Of a stretch of DNA of 64,000 nt, positions 10,537 to 19,335 are shown in pieces (the first letter of the stretch is position 1; the number at the start of each line of letters is the position of its first letter). The stretch covers positions 15,172 to 79,171 of the forward strand of contig DASPOF010000089.1 of the NCBI GenBank assembly GCA_035626155.1, written 5' to 3'. A model generated the notes under the pieces. It was not told the origin of the DNA, made no database searches, and saw only the letters and a program-made list of their open reading frames with translations. Both the position numbers and the translations under genes were made by a program. This DNA comes from DASPOF01 sp035626155 (lineage in GTDB: Bacteria > Desulfobacterota > Binatia > Binatales > Binataceae).

Positions 10537-10932
10537 CTAACTCTGTCTGAGCGTGGCCTCGAACGCGCCGCTGGTATCTTTCCTGAGGCCAAGGGCGATC
10601 AGCAGCCGCGCCAGCAGGATCATCGGGAACGCGTACCAGTACTTGCGGCCGACGAGGGCGAAGACATGATCGCGCTGGCGGTCGTCGGTGATCATCTGCG
10701 CATCCGCCTCGAATTTCTCTTCCCCGATCGCGAGCTGAACCCGCGGCGTCTTGCGCACATTGCGGACCCAACTGCGATTCACGTCAGCCGTGGGCAGAAA
10801 CAGCCGGTCGCCATCGACCATGAACCAGATTGTCACCTGGTACGGCTTGCCCGACGTGCGCCCGATGTGGGTGAGCGTGAGCGTCGAATTGGCGGCGACG
10901 CGTCGTAATCGATCGGCAGGGCTCGCATCCAT
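10537..10932 (-). CDS. Deazaflavin-dependent nitroreductase (DDN/DUF385-like)
   Basis: The protein has 131 residues with the split-barrel flavin-binding fold of the F420H2-dependent nitroreductase family: LTLTHIGRTSGKPY, then VTIWFMVDGDRLFL, then a NRSWVRNVRKTPRVQLAIG segment, in the order seen in Ddn-like proteins. These proteins bind F420, or in some members FMN or heme, and reduce diverse substrates. Whether this organism makes F420 cannot be told from the window. The ATG at 10932 is chosen because GGGAG is 7 bases upstream; the frame extends to 10986. A hydrophobic helix near residue 107 (FPMILLARLLIALGL) suggests membrane association. Confidence 0.75.
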   Translation of the reverse strand: MDASPADRLRRVAANSTLTLTHIGRTSGKPYQVTIWFMVDGDRLFLPTADVNRSWVRNVRKTPRVQLAIGEEKFEADAQMITDDRQRDHVFALVGRKYWYAFPMILLARLLIALGLRKDTSGAFEATLRQS

Positions 10933-11029
10933 GGCCGTCTCCCGTGGCGCGCTTGACGGCCGCGCGCCGCTTGGTTGCCCGCGCACTCGCGCGCATGGCA
11001 GGCGGTCGCGCGCGGGAGACGGGGCGGGT

Positions 11030-12292
11030 CTAGTCCGTGATCGTTTGCATCACGCGGCCACTTGCGCTGTCGACGATATCCATTTCGACAGTGCCTGCAA
11101 CCTTGTGATCCTTTTTGGCTGACTCAATTCCCGCCTTGATGTCGGTCACGAACTTCTGCTTGGCGAACGGCGGCATCTGGTCGATCGGGAAGTTGTCCAT
11201 CATGACCTTGGCCTGGAGGTCCTTGGGCCACTGGACCGAGCCGACCTTGGGACCCATGTTGGGCAGCCCGCGGACCATCTGCTCGATTTCGCCGTGGAAG
11301 GTGCCGGGTGCGGACTCGGCAACAGGGGCCTGAGCGGCTGCCGATGGCGCGGATGAGGGCGCACCGCCGCCCGGCGGAGGCGTCAGGCTGCCGCTGTTGA
11401 TTCTTGCGGTCAGTTCCTTCACCTGGTTGCGCGTATTGTCGTCGGGCGCAAGCGGCAACGCCTTCTCCAGCGCCGCGAGCGCATCGCTCGGTTTGTTGCT
11501 CTGCACATAGGCGACGGCCATGTTGAAGTAGCCCTGGTAGAAGTCGGGCTTGGTCTTGATCGCCTTTTTGTACTGAACGATCGCCTGGTCGGCATTGCCG
11601 GTGTAGAGGTACATCGTGCCGAGATCGGTCCGCACCTCGGGATCGTCGGGCTTCTTCTTCAGAAAATGCTCGTAGGCTGCGATCGCTTCATCGTACTTGT
11701 TGCGATCGTAATCGATGTCGCCGATTCCGCGCAGCGCATCGAGGTTGTCCGGGTCGATTTTGAGGACGTGTCCGTACGCATCGGCGGCCATCCCGTAATA
11801 CGACTCATCGAACATCGCGGCGCGCAGCGCGACTGTCCCGAGCTTGTTCCACGCGGCGGTATCGTTGGGCTTCGACTCTGCCTCCTTCTTGGCTTTGTCG
11901 ATGAAAGTGCGCGCCTCGGTGGGAAGTTCGATTTTCGGGTGGCCGGGCGGGAGTTGGCCGGGGGCGCCGCCGCCCATTCGGCCTGCCTCCGGGCCGGCGT
12001 TTGGAGCGCCCCCGCCGGGGACGCTCGCAAGCTGCTCGCGGACATTCTCGGGCGTCCGGAGCATGATCCATCCGGCGGCGAGCAGGCCGACGACTGTGAT
12101 CGCGAGGAACACGCCGACGAACGCCGTCGTGATCGGCAGATTGCGCAGCGGCTTGGTTTCACCGGTCATTGCCGATGCCCGGTCCGGGCCGCCACTCGTG
12201 CCGGAAGCCGCTCCGCTGAGCGGCCGGCCGCATTCGACGCAAAATCGGGCGCCCGCCATCAATGCCGCGCCACACTGGGGACAAAATCGCAT
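11030..12292 (-). CDS. Zinc-ribbon, single-pass membrane, TPR-repeat protein
   Basis: The protein has 420 residues. It starts with a zinc ribbon (CPQCGAALMAGARFCVECG, residues 4-22), followed by a transmembrane helix at about 60-82 (ITTAFVGVFLAITVVGLLAAG). A Gly/Pro linker leads to four or five TPR units between about 145 and 300 (for example NLDALRGIGDIDYDRNKYDE, PEVRTDLGTMYLYTGNADQA). The C-terminal 100 residues include a separate globular part. The architecture suggests a membrane-anchored scaffold with its TPR domain outside the cytoplasm and the ribbon inside. The frame is open to 12451, but the start MRFCPQCG places the zinc ribbon at the N-terminus as usual. Confidence 0.75.
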   Translation of the reverse strand: MRFCPQCGAALMAGARFCVECGRPLSGAASGTSGGPDRASAMTGETKPLRNLPITTAFVGVFLAITVVGLLAAGWIMLRTPENVREQLASVPGGGAPNAGPEAGRMGGGAPGQLPPGHPKIELPTEARTFIDKAKKEAESKPNDTAAWNKLGTVALRAAMFDESYYGMAADAYGHVLKIDPDNLDALRGIGDIDYDRNKYDEAIAAYEHFLKKKPDDPEVRTDLGTMYLYTGNADQAIVQYKKAIKTKPDFYQGYFNMAVAYVQSNKPSDALAALEKALPLAPDDNTRNQVKELTARINSGSLTPPPGGGAPSSAPSAAAQAPVAESAPGTFHGEIEQMVRGLPNMGPKVGSVQWPKDLQAKVMMDNFPIDQMPPFAKQKFVTDIKAGIESAKKDHKVAGTVEMDIVDSASGRVMQTITD

Positions 12293-12423
12293 GAGCAAAC
12301 TTCTACCGGCGGATTGCCGCGCGTGCAACTGGGGGACCGGCCGCGTCTTCGCTGTTCCGTGTGCCGGGCGCGCTGGAGTATATTCGCCCGGAACATCGAA
12401 GCCCGCACCGAAGGAGAGAGACG

Positions 12424-13074
12424 ATGCTACTATACGACTCGCTGGGACCAAATCCGCGCGCGATGAGGATGTATCTGGCCGAAAAGGGAATCACGCTTCC
12501 CACCAAGGCCATCGACCTCAGGGGCGGGGAGAACCGCCGCCCGCCCTACACCGACCGCAATCCCGGAGGCCAACTTCCCGCGCTCGAACTCGACAACGGC
12601 CAGTGCATCGGCGAGACCGTTGCGATCTGGGAGTACCTCGAGGAGAAGCATCCCAGCCCGCCGCTGATCGGCGCCACCGCCGAGGAGCGCGCCGAAGCGC
12701 GCCAATGGCAGCGGCGCATCGAACTCACCATCACCGAGCATCTTTATAACGGCTTCCGCTACGCCGAGGGAGCGCCGCTATTCAAGGATCGCATGCGAAT
12801 CCTTCCCGAGGCCGCACCGGGCCTGAAGCAAATCGTGCAGGACCGGCTCAAGTGGCTCGATGGCCAACTGGAAGGAAAGGACTGGATCGCGGGCAAACGC
12901 TTCACGATCGCAGATATCATCCTGTATAGCGCGCTCGATTTCGGCAGCGGCGTCGGACAGAAGATCGACCCGTCGCTGAAGAACGTCAACGCGTGGTTCA
13001 AACGGGTTGAGTCGCGGCCGAGCGCCAAGGCGAGCCTCCATCCGGCGGCCGCGCAAACCGGGGTGAGAGGATAG
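12424..13074 (+). CDS. Glutathione S-transferase family protein
   Basis: The protein has 216 residues. The N-terminal thioredoxin-like domain (about 1-78) begins MLLYDSLGPNPRAMRMYL and contains NPGGQLPALELDNG and the ETVAIWEYLEE motif used in glutathione binding. The all-helical C-terminal domain contains WIAGKRFTIADI, the N-capping box characteristic of GSTs. It likely conjugates or reduces electrophiles in the cytoplasm. The start is supported by AAGGAGAG upstream of the ATG. It is divergent from the TPR gene, with 131 bp between them. Confidence 0.9.
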   Translation: MLLYDSLGPNPRAMRMYLAEKGITLPTKAIDLRGGENRRPPYTDRNPGGQLPALELDNGQCIGETVAIWEYLEEKHPSPPLIGATAEERAEARQWQRRIELTITEHLYNGFRYAEGAPLFKDRMRILPEAAPGLKQIVQDRLKWLDGQLEGKDWIAGKRFTIADIILYSALDFGSGVGQKIDPSLKNVNAWFKRVESRPSAKASLHPAAAQTGVRG

Positions 13075-13186
13075 CGACGCCACCGGGGCCGGATACACAT
13101 CGCGATGAGGCTCGCTCGCAGGAGGGGGCACTAGCGTGCGGTCCGGACTCGCGGTTGAATGTGGGGCAGGGTCGGAGGAGATCCTG

Positions 13187-13351
13187 ATGGCTAACGAGGG
13201 CGCAAAACGGCATTCACCCAGGGACCTTGACGGACGCGTTTTAGAGTTGGAGCGGAAGATCGACGAGATGAGCGAGCGTCTCGCAAAGCTCGACGAGCGA
13301 GTTCAGCGGATCGCGAACTCGCTTGCCGCGTCGCAGGCCACGCGCTTCTGA
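13187..13351 (+). CDS. Small coiled-coil protein
   Basis: The protein has 54 residues. After a short polar N-terminus, about residues 15-45 form a strong heptad coiled coil (LDGRVLELERKIDEMSERL, then KLDERVQRIANSLA). The start is supported by an excellent GGAGGAG seven bases before the ATG; the frame extends upstream to 13136 without a comparable signal. No family is recognised. It could be a small oligomerisation or adaptor protein. It follows the GST gene by 112 bp and converges on pdxT with only 7 bp between the two stop codons. Confidence 0.55.
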   Translation: MANEGAKRHSPRDLDGRVLELERKIDEMSERLAKLDERVQRIANSLAASQATRF

Positions 13352-13358
13352 CGGCGCA

Positions 13359-13910
13359 CTACGCCTGCGCGCCCTCGAACGAATCCCCGAAAATCAACGC
13401 GTACACGCGGCGGTCATCGGTCAGCTCGGGATGAAACGTCGCGGCGATTACCCGTCCCTGCCGTACGAGAACCGGCTCACCATTCCATCGCGCCAGTATC
13501 TCGACCCCCGGTCCGATGCGCCGGATTCGCGGCGCGCGGATAAACACACCGGTGTAAGGCGGGTCGAGCGTCGCCTCGAATGAATCGACCTGCCGCCCGA
13601 AGGCGTTGCGCTCGATATCGATATCGATGAGCCCCCACGAGGGCTGGCTTGGGCGCGATACGTTCTTCGCAAGAATGATCGCGCCCGCGCAGGTGCCGAA
13701 GATCGTGCCGCCGCGCTTAAGCAGCCGGCGCGCGGCGTCCTCGATGCCGGTTCCTTCCAGCAGGTGCAGGAGGGTAGTCGATTCGCCGCCCGGGATTACC
13801 AGCACCTCGAGCGCATCGATTTCGCTCGCGTGGCGCACCTCGATTGCGCCCGGAATCGCGCGGACGTGGGCCGCAAAGTCGCCCTGCAGCGCGAGCACGC
13901 CGACCTTCAT
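13359..13910 (-). CDS. pdxT: Pyridoxal 5'-phosphate synthase glutaminase subunit
   Basis: The protein has 183 residues. It is the class I-type glutaminase that releases ammonia for the PdxS synthase in deoxyxylulose-independent vitamin B6 synthesis. The triad is visible: Cys74 in FGTCAGAI, and His160 and Glu162 in FHPEL; the PGGEST motif lies at 40-45. The ATG at 13910 overlaps the pdxS stop (TAATG), which suggests translational coupling. An ATG two codons upstream at 13916 is an alternative. Confidence 0.95.
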   Translation of the reverse strand: MKVGVLALQGDFAAHVRAIPGAIEVRHASEIDALEVLVIPGGESTTLLHLLEGTGIEDAARRLLKRGGTIFGTCAGAIILAKNVSRPSQPSWGLIDIDIERNAFGRQVDSFEATLDPPYTGVFIRAPRIRRIGPGVEILARWNGEPVLVRQGRVIAATFHPELTDDRRVYALIFGDSFEGAQA

Positions 13911-14794
13911 TACCATCCCCTCGCTTGCAGCCTCTGTTCCTTCGGTATGGTGGAGATTTCCAGCCCCGGCATCGCATCGCCGAGCGGTCCCGAAACCTCG
14001 GCCAGCACCCTGGGGTCGCGGTAATGCGTCACGGCGAGCACGATCGCGCGGGCGCGGTCGGCGGGATCCGCAGACTTGAAGATTCCCGAGCCGACGAAGA
14101 CGCTCTCCGCGCCGAGTTGCATCATCAGCGCCGCATCCGCCGGCGTCGCGATTCCGCCCGCGGCAAAGTTTGGTACCGGGAGCTTGCCGTCCGCCGCGAC
14201 CATCCGCACCAGCTCATAGGGAGCGCCGAGTTCCTTCGCTGCGGCCATCAGTTCATCTTCGGGCGCGGTCTGAAGCCTGCGAATCTGCGAGTTGACCGCG
14301 CGTACGTGACGGACCGCCTCGACGATATTGCCCGAGCCCGCCTCGCCCTTGGTGCGAATCAGGGCCGCTCCCTCGCCGATGCGCCGCAGCGCCTCGCCGA
14401 GATCGCGCGCGCCGCACACGAAGGGGACCTTGAACGCGTGCTTGTCGACGTGAAACGACTCGTCGGCGGGCGTGAGCACTTCGCTTTCGTCGATGAAATC
14501 GACGCCGAGTTCCTCGAGGATCTGCGCTTCGACGAAATGGCCGATGCGCACCTTGGCCATGACCGGGATCGAAACCGCATCCTGGATTTCGCGAATTTTG
14601 CTGACCGGGGCCATCCGCGCCACCCCGCCCTGCGCGCGTATGTCGGCCGGGACGCGCTCGAGCGCCATGACCGCCACTGCGCCGGCCTTCTCCGCGATTT
14701 TGGCCTGCTCCGCATTGACGACGTCCATGATGACGCCGCCCTTGAGCATCTCGGCCAGTCCTGTCTTAAGCCGCATCGTTCCGGTTTCCTGCAT
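13910..14794 (-). CDS. pdxS: Pyridoxal 5'-phosphate synthase lyase subunit
   Basis: The protein has 294 residues, the family length. It builds pyridoxal 5'-phosphate from ribose 5-phosphate, glyceraldehyde 3-phosphate and the ammonia delivered by PdxT. The N-terminus MQETGTMRLKTGLAEMLKG matches the family; Lys81 in VMAKVRIGH is the position that forms the pentose imine, and DIRAQGGVARM and VNFAAGG-like (PNFAAGGIATPADAALMM) blocks are present. A TAGGAG stretch precedes the start. It follows the MocR-type gene by 21 bp on the same strand. Confidence 0.97.
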   Translation of the reverse strand: MQETGTMRLKTGLAEMLKGGVIMDVVNAEQAKIAEKAGAVAVMALERVPADIRAQGGVARMAPVSKIREIQDAVSIPVMAKVRIGHFVEAQILEELGVDFIDESEVLTPADESFHVDKHAFKVPFVCGARDLGEALRRIGEGAALIRTKGEAGSGNIVEAVRHVRAVNSQIRRLQTAPEDELMAAAKELGAPYELVRMVAADGKLPVPNFAAGGIATPADAALMMQLGAESVFVGSGIFKSADPADRARAIVLAVTHYRDPRVLAEVSGPLGDAMPGLEISTIPKEQRLQARGW

Positions 14795-14815
14795 GATCCT
14801 GTGCTCCTATTGTTC

Positions 14816-16324
14816 CTATACGAGAATTCCGGGACCGCTCGGCTCGGCGCTCTCCGCGCCGCGCGCGACCAGTCCATTAATGATCGATCCGAGACGCCGC
14901 ACCCCGGTGCGGATTTCTTCCGGCGCGCAATGCCCGTAACCAAGCCGGAAGCAGTTGAGGTAGCGGCCGTCGATATCGTGCGCGGGGCCCGGCACGATCG
15001 CAACCCCTTGCTCCATCCCCTGTAAGAAAAGCTGAACCGACGATGCCCCCGCCGGCATCATGACCCATAGCTGGAACCCGCCCTGCGGGCGCGTCCAGCG
15101 CACGCCCTCAGGCGCGAATTCTTCCAGCGCCTTGAGCGCGGCGTCGCGCCGCAGCCGATAATACGCGCGCATCCGCTCGAGATGTTTCGCGTAGCCCGAC
15201 TTGAGGAACTGCGCCGCGATCGCGTGCATCAGGGACGGGCCGCTTACATCCATGTAACGCTTGTAGGCGAGCAGTTCTCGGACCAGCGGGCGATCGGCGA
15301 CCAGGTATCCTATTCGCAGCCCGGGCATGAAGGTCTTCGAAATCGATCCGATCAGGATTCGATGGCCCGGCGCGAGCAGCGAGTAGAGACTTACCGGCTC
15401 CTCGCCCTCGAAGCGCAGCTCGCGGAAGATCTCATCGACCAGCACGCACGAGTCCGAGCGCCTCGCCCAGTCGGCGATCTCGCGCCGCGCCTCGGTCGGC
15501 ACGGTCAGGCCGGTCGGATTGTGGAAGTCCGGGCACGTGTAGAAGAGCGCGCGCTGGCTCTCGGACAGGGCGCGCAACTCCGCGAGGTTCGGCGCGCCGT
15601 CCTGCCAGCCTACGCTCTGCACCCAATGGCCGAACAGCATCATCGCGCCCGGGACGCCCGTGAACGTCGGCGTTTCGCAGATCGTGGCGCGTCCCTCATC
15701 GTGCGCCCACGCAGCCGCCAGCGTCACCGCCTGCTGCGATCCGTTGGTGATGATGATCTCATCGGGGGTCACCGCAATTCCGCGATGAGAGAGCGTGGCG
15801 CAAAGCGCCTCGCGCAGCTCCGGCAGCCCGGCCGGGCCTGCATACTCGTAGAGGCGGTGCGGGTTGGCCTTTAGCGCTTCCTCCGTGAGCCTCTCTAGTG
15901 ACCCGTCGGGAATGGTTGCCGAACTCGGCACTCCGCCCGAAAGGTTGATCGTGCCCGCCGGCCGCTCCATCGCCATCAACTCGCGCAGTCCGCGCGCGTA
16001 GCCCTCGCGCAGGCGGCGCATCGACCTCGCGACGTCCGGCCTCGCATCGGCGGCCGGGCCGGGACTCGGTGTCGCTTCTCCCCTGGAGGCGACGAACGTC
16101 CCGCGTCCGACTTCGGAGCGAATCAGCCCAGCCTTCTCGAGTTGCTGGAATGCCTTGACCGCGGTGAGCTTGTTGACCCCGATCTGTCGGGCGAGGTCGG
16201 CCACGGACGGCAATCGGTCGCCGGTGGCGAGCTGGTGCGAGTCGATCGCGGCGCGGATAGCGCCTTCGATCTGTCGGTAAAGGGGCGTTGACCCGTTGGG
16301 CTTGAGCTTCAGTTTTAAGGCCAC
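14816..16324 (-). CDS. MocR/PdxR-type GntR regulator with aminotransferase-like domain
   Basis: The protein has 502 residues. Residues 1-75 form a GntR winged helix-turn-helix (STPLYRQIEGAIRAAI, then RLPSVADLARQIGVNKLTAVKAFQQLEKAGLI). Residues about 115-490 are a type I aminotransferase fold with the PLP lysine in SISKTFMPGLRIGYL. Such MocR proteins sense PLP or related ligands; because pdxS and pdxT follow directly, this one probably regulates vitamin B6 synthesis (PdxR role), which is inference from context. GTG 16324 is chosen: the open frame reaches 16360, but that upstream part is the promoter itself, and the GntR domain begins right after the GTG. The transcript then appears leaderless. 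Confidence 0.82.
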   Translation of the reverse strand: MALKLKLKPNGSTPLYRQIEGAIRAAIDSHQLATGDRLPSVADLARQIGVNKLTAVKAFQQLEKAGLIRSEVGRGTFVASRGEATPSPGPAADARPDVARSMRRLREGYARGLRELMAMERPAGTINLSGGVPSSATIPDGSLERLTEEALKANPHRLYEYAGPAGLPELREALCATLSHRGIAVTPDEIIITNGSQQAVTLAAAWAHDEGRATICETPTFTGVPGAMMLFGHWVQSVGWQDGAPNLAELRALSESQRALFYTCPDFHNPTGLTVPTEARREIADWARRSDSCVLVDEIFRELRFEGEEPVSLYSLLAPGHRILIGSISKTFMPGLRIGYLVADRPLVRELLAYKRYMDVSGPSLMHAIAAQFLKSGYAKHLERMRAYYRLRRDAALKALEEFAPEGVRWTRPQGGFQLWVMMPAGASSVQLFLQGMEQGVAIVPGPAHDIDGRYLNCFRLGYGHCAPEEIRTGVRRLGSIINGLVARGAESAEPSGPGILV

Positions 16325-16332
16325 CCTGCTCG

Positions 16333-16360
16333 TATATACTACAGCATATACTACAGTCAA
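16333..16360 (-). promoter_or_regulatory. Promoter of the pdxR-pdxS-pdxT operon
   Basis: On the minus strand a -35 box TTGACT (16360-16355) is followed after 16 bp by a -10 box TATATA (16338-16333). The distance from the -10 box to the GTG at 16324 is 8 bases, so transcription should begin at or within two bases of the start codon, giving a leaderless mRNA. Confidence 0.6.
16334..16356. promoter_or_regulatory. Direct-repeat operator candidate in the pdxR promoter
   Basis: Two identical 11-bp copies of ATATACTACAG (16334-16344 and 16346-16356) stand one base apart, so they repeat every 12 bp. They lie exactly between the -35 and -10 boxes and over the -10. MocR-family regulators bind direct repeats in characterised cases, so autorepression is the simplest reading. 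Confidence 0.55.
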
Positions 16361-16442
16361 TTGAAAATGATGGGGTTCGCCGCGGCAGGCCGGGAAATTC
16401 TCGGACGGTCGAAACGGCCGAACTCTCCGCAGGCGGGCCCTC

Positions 16443-17165
16443 CTAGCGCGAGGCGAGCACCTCGGCCAGATGATGCACCTCGATCTTGTCGCCCGCGCGA
16501 TGCAGCCCGCCGCCGATCTGCATCAGGCATCCGCAGTCGGCCGAGACCACCGCATCGGCGCCGCTTTGGCGGATGCGCGCGAGCTTGTCGTCGAGGATCG
16601 CGCCCGAGATCTGCGGAAACTTGACCGCGAACAATCCGCCGAAGCCGCAGCATTCCTCGCGGCCGCCGAATTCGACCAGGCGGATTCCATTGACCGCGCT
16701 TAGAAGCGCGATCGCTTCGTCGCGCCCGTTGAGTTCGCGCATCAGGTGGCAGGACGGATGGTACGCCACGGCCCGCTCGTAGCGGGCGCCGACGTACTTG
16801 ACCTTGAGCACGCCGGCCAGGAATTGCGAGAACTCGAAGACCCACGGCCGGATGGCGCTCGCTTTCTCCAGCATCGCCGGCTCATCCGCCAGCAAATCGG
16901 GATAGAAGATTTTGATCATGCTCGTGCACGATCCCGAGGGAACCACGATCGGCGTCCCCGGCGCGCATGAGAAAAGGAAGCGCCGGGCGAGCGAGCGCGC
17001 CTCGTCGCGAAGCCCATCGTTGAACGCGGCCTGTCCGCAGCAGAATGCGCGGCGAAGCGGCCGCACCTTGAGCCGCAGCCGTTCCAGCACCGTTGCGGCC
17101 CCCTCGACCGCCTCGGGAAAAAATTCCTCGGCAAGGCACGTCTGGAAGAGCTGAACTTCAGTCAT
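16443..17165 (-). CDS. lutA: Lactate utilization protein LutA (CCG-domain subunit)
   Basis: The protein has 240 residues with two cysteine-rich CCG domains: the first around FCCGQAAFNDG and GSCTSM, the second with HPSCHLMREL, ECCGFGG and SADCGCLMQIGG. These motifs bind Fe-S or heterodisulfide-type clusters. LutABC is the iron-sulfur L-lactate dehydrogenase that delivers electrons to the membrane pool. It is the last gene of lutB-lutC-lutA, 33 bp after lutC. The 81 bp that follow hold only the pdxR promoter and no clear terminator. Confidence 0.9.
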   Translation of the reverse strand: MTEVQLFQTCLAEEFFPEAVEGAATVLERLRLKVRPLRRAFCCGQAAFNDGLRDEARSLARRFLFSCAPGTPIVVPSGSCTSMIKIFYPDLLADEPAMLEKASAIRPWVFEFSQFLAGVLKVKYVGARYERAVAYHPSCHLMRELNGRDEAIALLSAVNGIRLVEFGGREECCGFGGLFAVKFPQISGAILDDKLARIRQSGADAVVSADCGCLMQIGGGLHRAGDKIEVHHLAEVLASR

Positions 17166-17198
17166 CTGATTGCCGCCGGCTGCCTGTCAAAGGACTGC

Positions 17199-17891
17199 TT
17201 ACTCCCTGGGCCATACGAGAATCACATCGAGCGATTTCGGCCCGTGGACCCCGACCACGATCCGCTTTTCGATATCCGCGGTACGGCTCGGTCCGGTGAT
17301 GAGCGTGATGCGTTGCGCGGCGGCGGCCTCGGGTCCGATCGTGGCGAGGAGCGCCGCGAGGTCCGGCACGAGCCCGTCGACCTGCACGAGGACCAGGCTT
17401 GCCGGCGGCACGAGCGTCAGCGAATTGGGGCGGCCCGCGCTGGAGAGCATCGCGACCGTGCCGGTAGCCGCGATCGCGTAATGCGCCTCGGCGACGCCGA
17501 GCGCGCATCGTGCGATTCGCTCGCGCATCACGATGCGCGCCGCGGGGTCGGCGACCGGGCCGGGCCGCACGACCGAAATCCCGGCCGAAGTAAGCGCGGC
17601 AGCGATCGCGCCGGTGTCGTTCGCGACACCCTCGCCGACGGCGATGCTCTGCGCGTTGCGCTCGCGCGCAACTTCGACGATCCGCGCGACGGCCTCATCG
17701 GGGGTGAGGATGCCGAGAAACCGGCCCGCGACCGCCTCGAGTTCGCGTGCGAACGTCGAGGCGAGTTCCGCGCGATGGGCGTGCGGCGGGATCCGGACCG
17801 GCGCGGGCTCTGCGGGCGGTTTCTTTTCGCCCGCTCCGGCGGTTTCGAGCGCGGTCTTGAGCCGCGCGACGATCTTGTGCAACTCGGCCAT
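17199..17891 (-). CDS. lutC: Lactate utilization protein LutC (LUD domain)
   Basis: The protein has 230 residues. The LUD domain occupies about residues 70-228 with the conserved AIAATGTVAMLSSAGRPNSLTLVPP block, a LVQVDGLVPDL strand, and the closing TLITGPSRTADIEKRIVVGVHGP segment. It is the small non-cluster subunit of the LutABC lactate oxidase. The start ATG at 17891 is 2 bp downstream of the lutB stop, so the genes are translationally coupled. The longer open frame to 18368 is a shadow of lutB. Confidence 0.92.
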   Translation of the reverse strand: MAELHKIVARLKTALETAGAGEKKPPAEPAPVRIPPHAHRAELASTFARELEAVAGRFLGILTPDEAVARIVEVARERNAQSIAVGEGVANDTGAIAAALTSAGISVVRPGPVADPAARIVMRERIARCALGVAEAHYAIAATGTVAMLSSAGRPNSLTLVPPASLVLVQVDGLVPDLAALLATIGPEAAAAQRITLITGPSRTADIEKRIVVGVHGPKSLDVILVWPRE

Positions 17892-17893
17892 CG

Positions 17894-19312
17894 TCAGGCG
17901 CCCGGCGCTCCTTTTGCGCGTCGCTTTCGCGGATGCGGCCTGGGGAAGTCGCGGATCCTCGTCCAGTTGCCGAGCGGCGGCGGCATCCTGCGCAGCCATC
18001 CGTCGCGCGAGAATGGCCCAAGCGCGATCGCGGCCAGCCGCCCGAGCAGCCGAATCGTCCGGGGATGGCGCGCCATCCGCGCAAACCGCCGCGCGCCTGC
18101 GCGCGCCCGCGCCGCTGCGCCCGGCCATTTGATCGCATCGGCGCCGCGCGCGCTCTCCTTCCATCGCAGATGAAGCAGGAGGCGCGGGATGTCGATCTTG
18201 ACCGGGCAGATCTCCTTGCACGCTCCGCACAGCGTCGAGGCGAACGGCAGTTGCGCGGTCGCGCTGCCGATCAGGTCCGGGCTCACGATCGATCCGATCG
18301 GCCCCGGATACGGCGACCGGTACGCGTGGCCCCCGATATGACGATAGACCGGGCATACGTTGAGGCACGCGCCGCAGCGTATGCAGTAGAGCGCCTCGCG
18401 CATCACCGGGTCCGCGAGCATCGTGCTGCGCCCGTTGTCGAGGATGACGACGTGCATCTCGCGCGGCCCGTCCAGGTCGCCCTCGTGGCGCGGTCCGTTG
18501 ATCAGGTTGGTGTAGGTCGTGAGTTTCTGGCCGGTTGCGGTGCGCGCGAGAATTTCCAGGAAGTGGGGCAGGTCGGCCAGGCGCGGGATCACTTTTTCGA
18601 TCCCCATCACCGCGATGAACACCTCGGGCATCGTCGAGGACATCCGGCCGTTGCCCTCGTTCTCGACCACGACCAGGGTGCCGGTTTCCGCAATCGCGAA
18701 ATTTACCCCGGTCACGCCGAGGTCGGCGGCAAGAAAAATGTCGCGCAGCCGCGCGCGCGCCTCGCTGGTGAGTTTTTCGGGCTCGTCCGTGTACGCCATC
18801 CCGAGCTTGTCGCGGAACAGGGCGCCGATGTCCTCCTTGGAGAGATGAATCGCGGGCGTGATGATGTGCGAGGGCGGCTCGTTTCGGAGCTGGACGATGT
18901 ATTCGCCCAGGTCGGTCTCGACCGCCTCGATGCCCGCCGCGGACAGCGCCGGGTTAAGCCCGATCTCCTCGGTGGTCATCGACTTGCCCTTGACCACCCG
19001 CCGCGCGCCCGCCCGCTTTGCGGCGGAGACGATGTAGTCGCGCGCCTCCGCCGCGCTCGCGGCGAAAAATACCTTGCATCCGCGGGCTTCAAGCTTTCTG
19101 GTGAGCTCGACCACGAGGTCATCGAGGCGGCCGATCGCGTCCTCTTTGATTCGCCTCGCCTGCGCGCGCTCATCCTCGTACGGCGGAAACTCGGCGCGGA
19201 CTTCGGCGAAGTGCTCCAGGTGTCGCGCGCTTGCGTTTTCGAGCTTGCGATGGAGTTCGCGATCCGCGGCGGCGGCGCTGCTCGCCTCAAAGAAATCTCG
19301 CGGCGCGGCCAT
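17894..19312 (-). CDS. lutB: Lactate utilization iron-sulfur protein LutB
   Basis: The protein has 472 residues. The N-terminal LUD domain (about 60-300) contains VVKGKSMTTEEIGLN and AIAETGTLVVVENEGNGR. Two [4Fe-4S] motifs follow: CIRCGACLNVCPVY and CGACKEICPVKIDIP. The C-terminal 80 residues are Arg-rich. It is the electron-transfer subunit of the lactate dehydrogenase complex and needs Fe-S maturation factors such as ErpA found nearby. It heads the lutB-lutC-lutA unit, 23 bp after the SirB1-like gene, so the unit may be longer. Confidence 0.93.
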   Translation of the reverse strand: MAAPRDFFEASSAAAADRELHRKLENASARHLEHFAEVRAEFPPYEDERAQARRIKEDAIGRLDDLVVELTRKLEARGCKVFFAASAAEARDYIVSAAKRAGARRVVKGKSMTTEEIGLNPALSAAGIEAVETDLGEYIVQLRNEPPSHIITPAIHLSKEDIGALFRDKLGMAYTDEPEKLTSEARARLRDIFLAADLGVTGVNFAIAETGTLVVVENEGNGRMSSTMPEVFIAVMGIEKVIPRLADLPHFLEILARTATGQKLTTYTNLINGPRHEGDLDGPREMHVVILDNGRSTMLADPVMREALYCIRCGACLNVCPVYRHIGGHAYRSPYPGPIGSIVSPDLIGSATAQLPFASTLCGACKEICPVKIDIPRLLLHLRWKESARGADAIKWPGAAARARAGARRFARMARHPRTIRLLGRLAAIALGPFSRDGWLRRMPPPLGNWTRIRDFPRPHPRKRRAKGAPGA

Positions 19313-19335
19313 CGGGTCCGGCGCTTGCGCGCGGC

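Noticed and set aside
13887..13916. Possible frameshift where pdxT and pdxS overlap
   Set aside because: The overlap is a normal TAATG stop-start arrangement and both proteins are complete.
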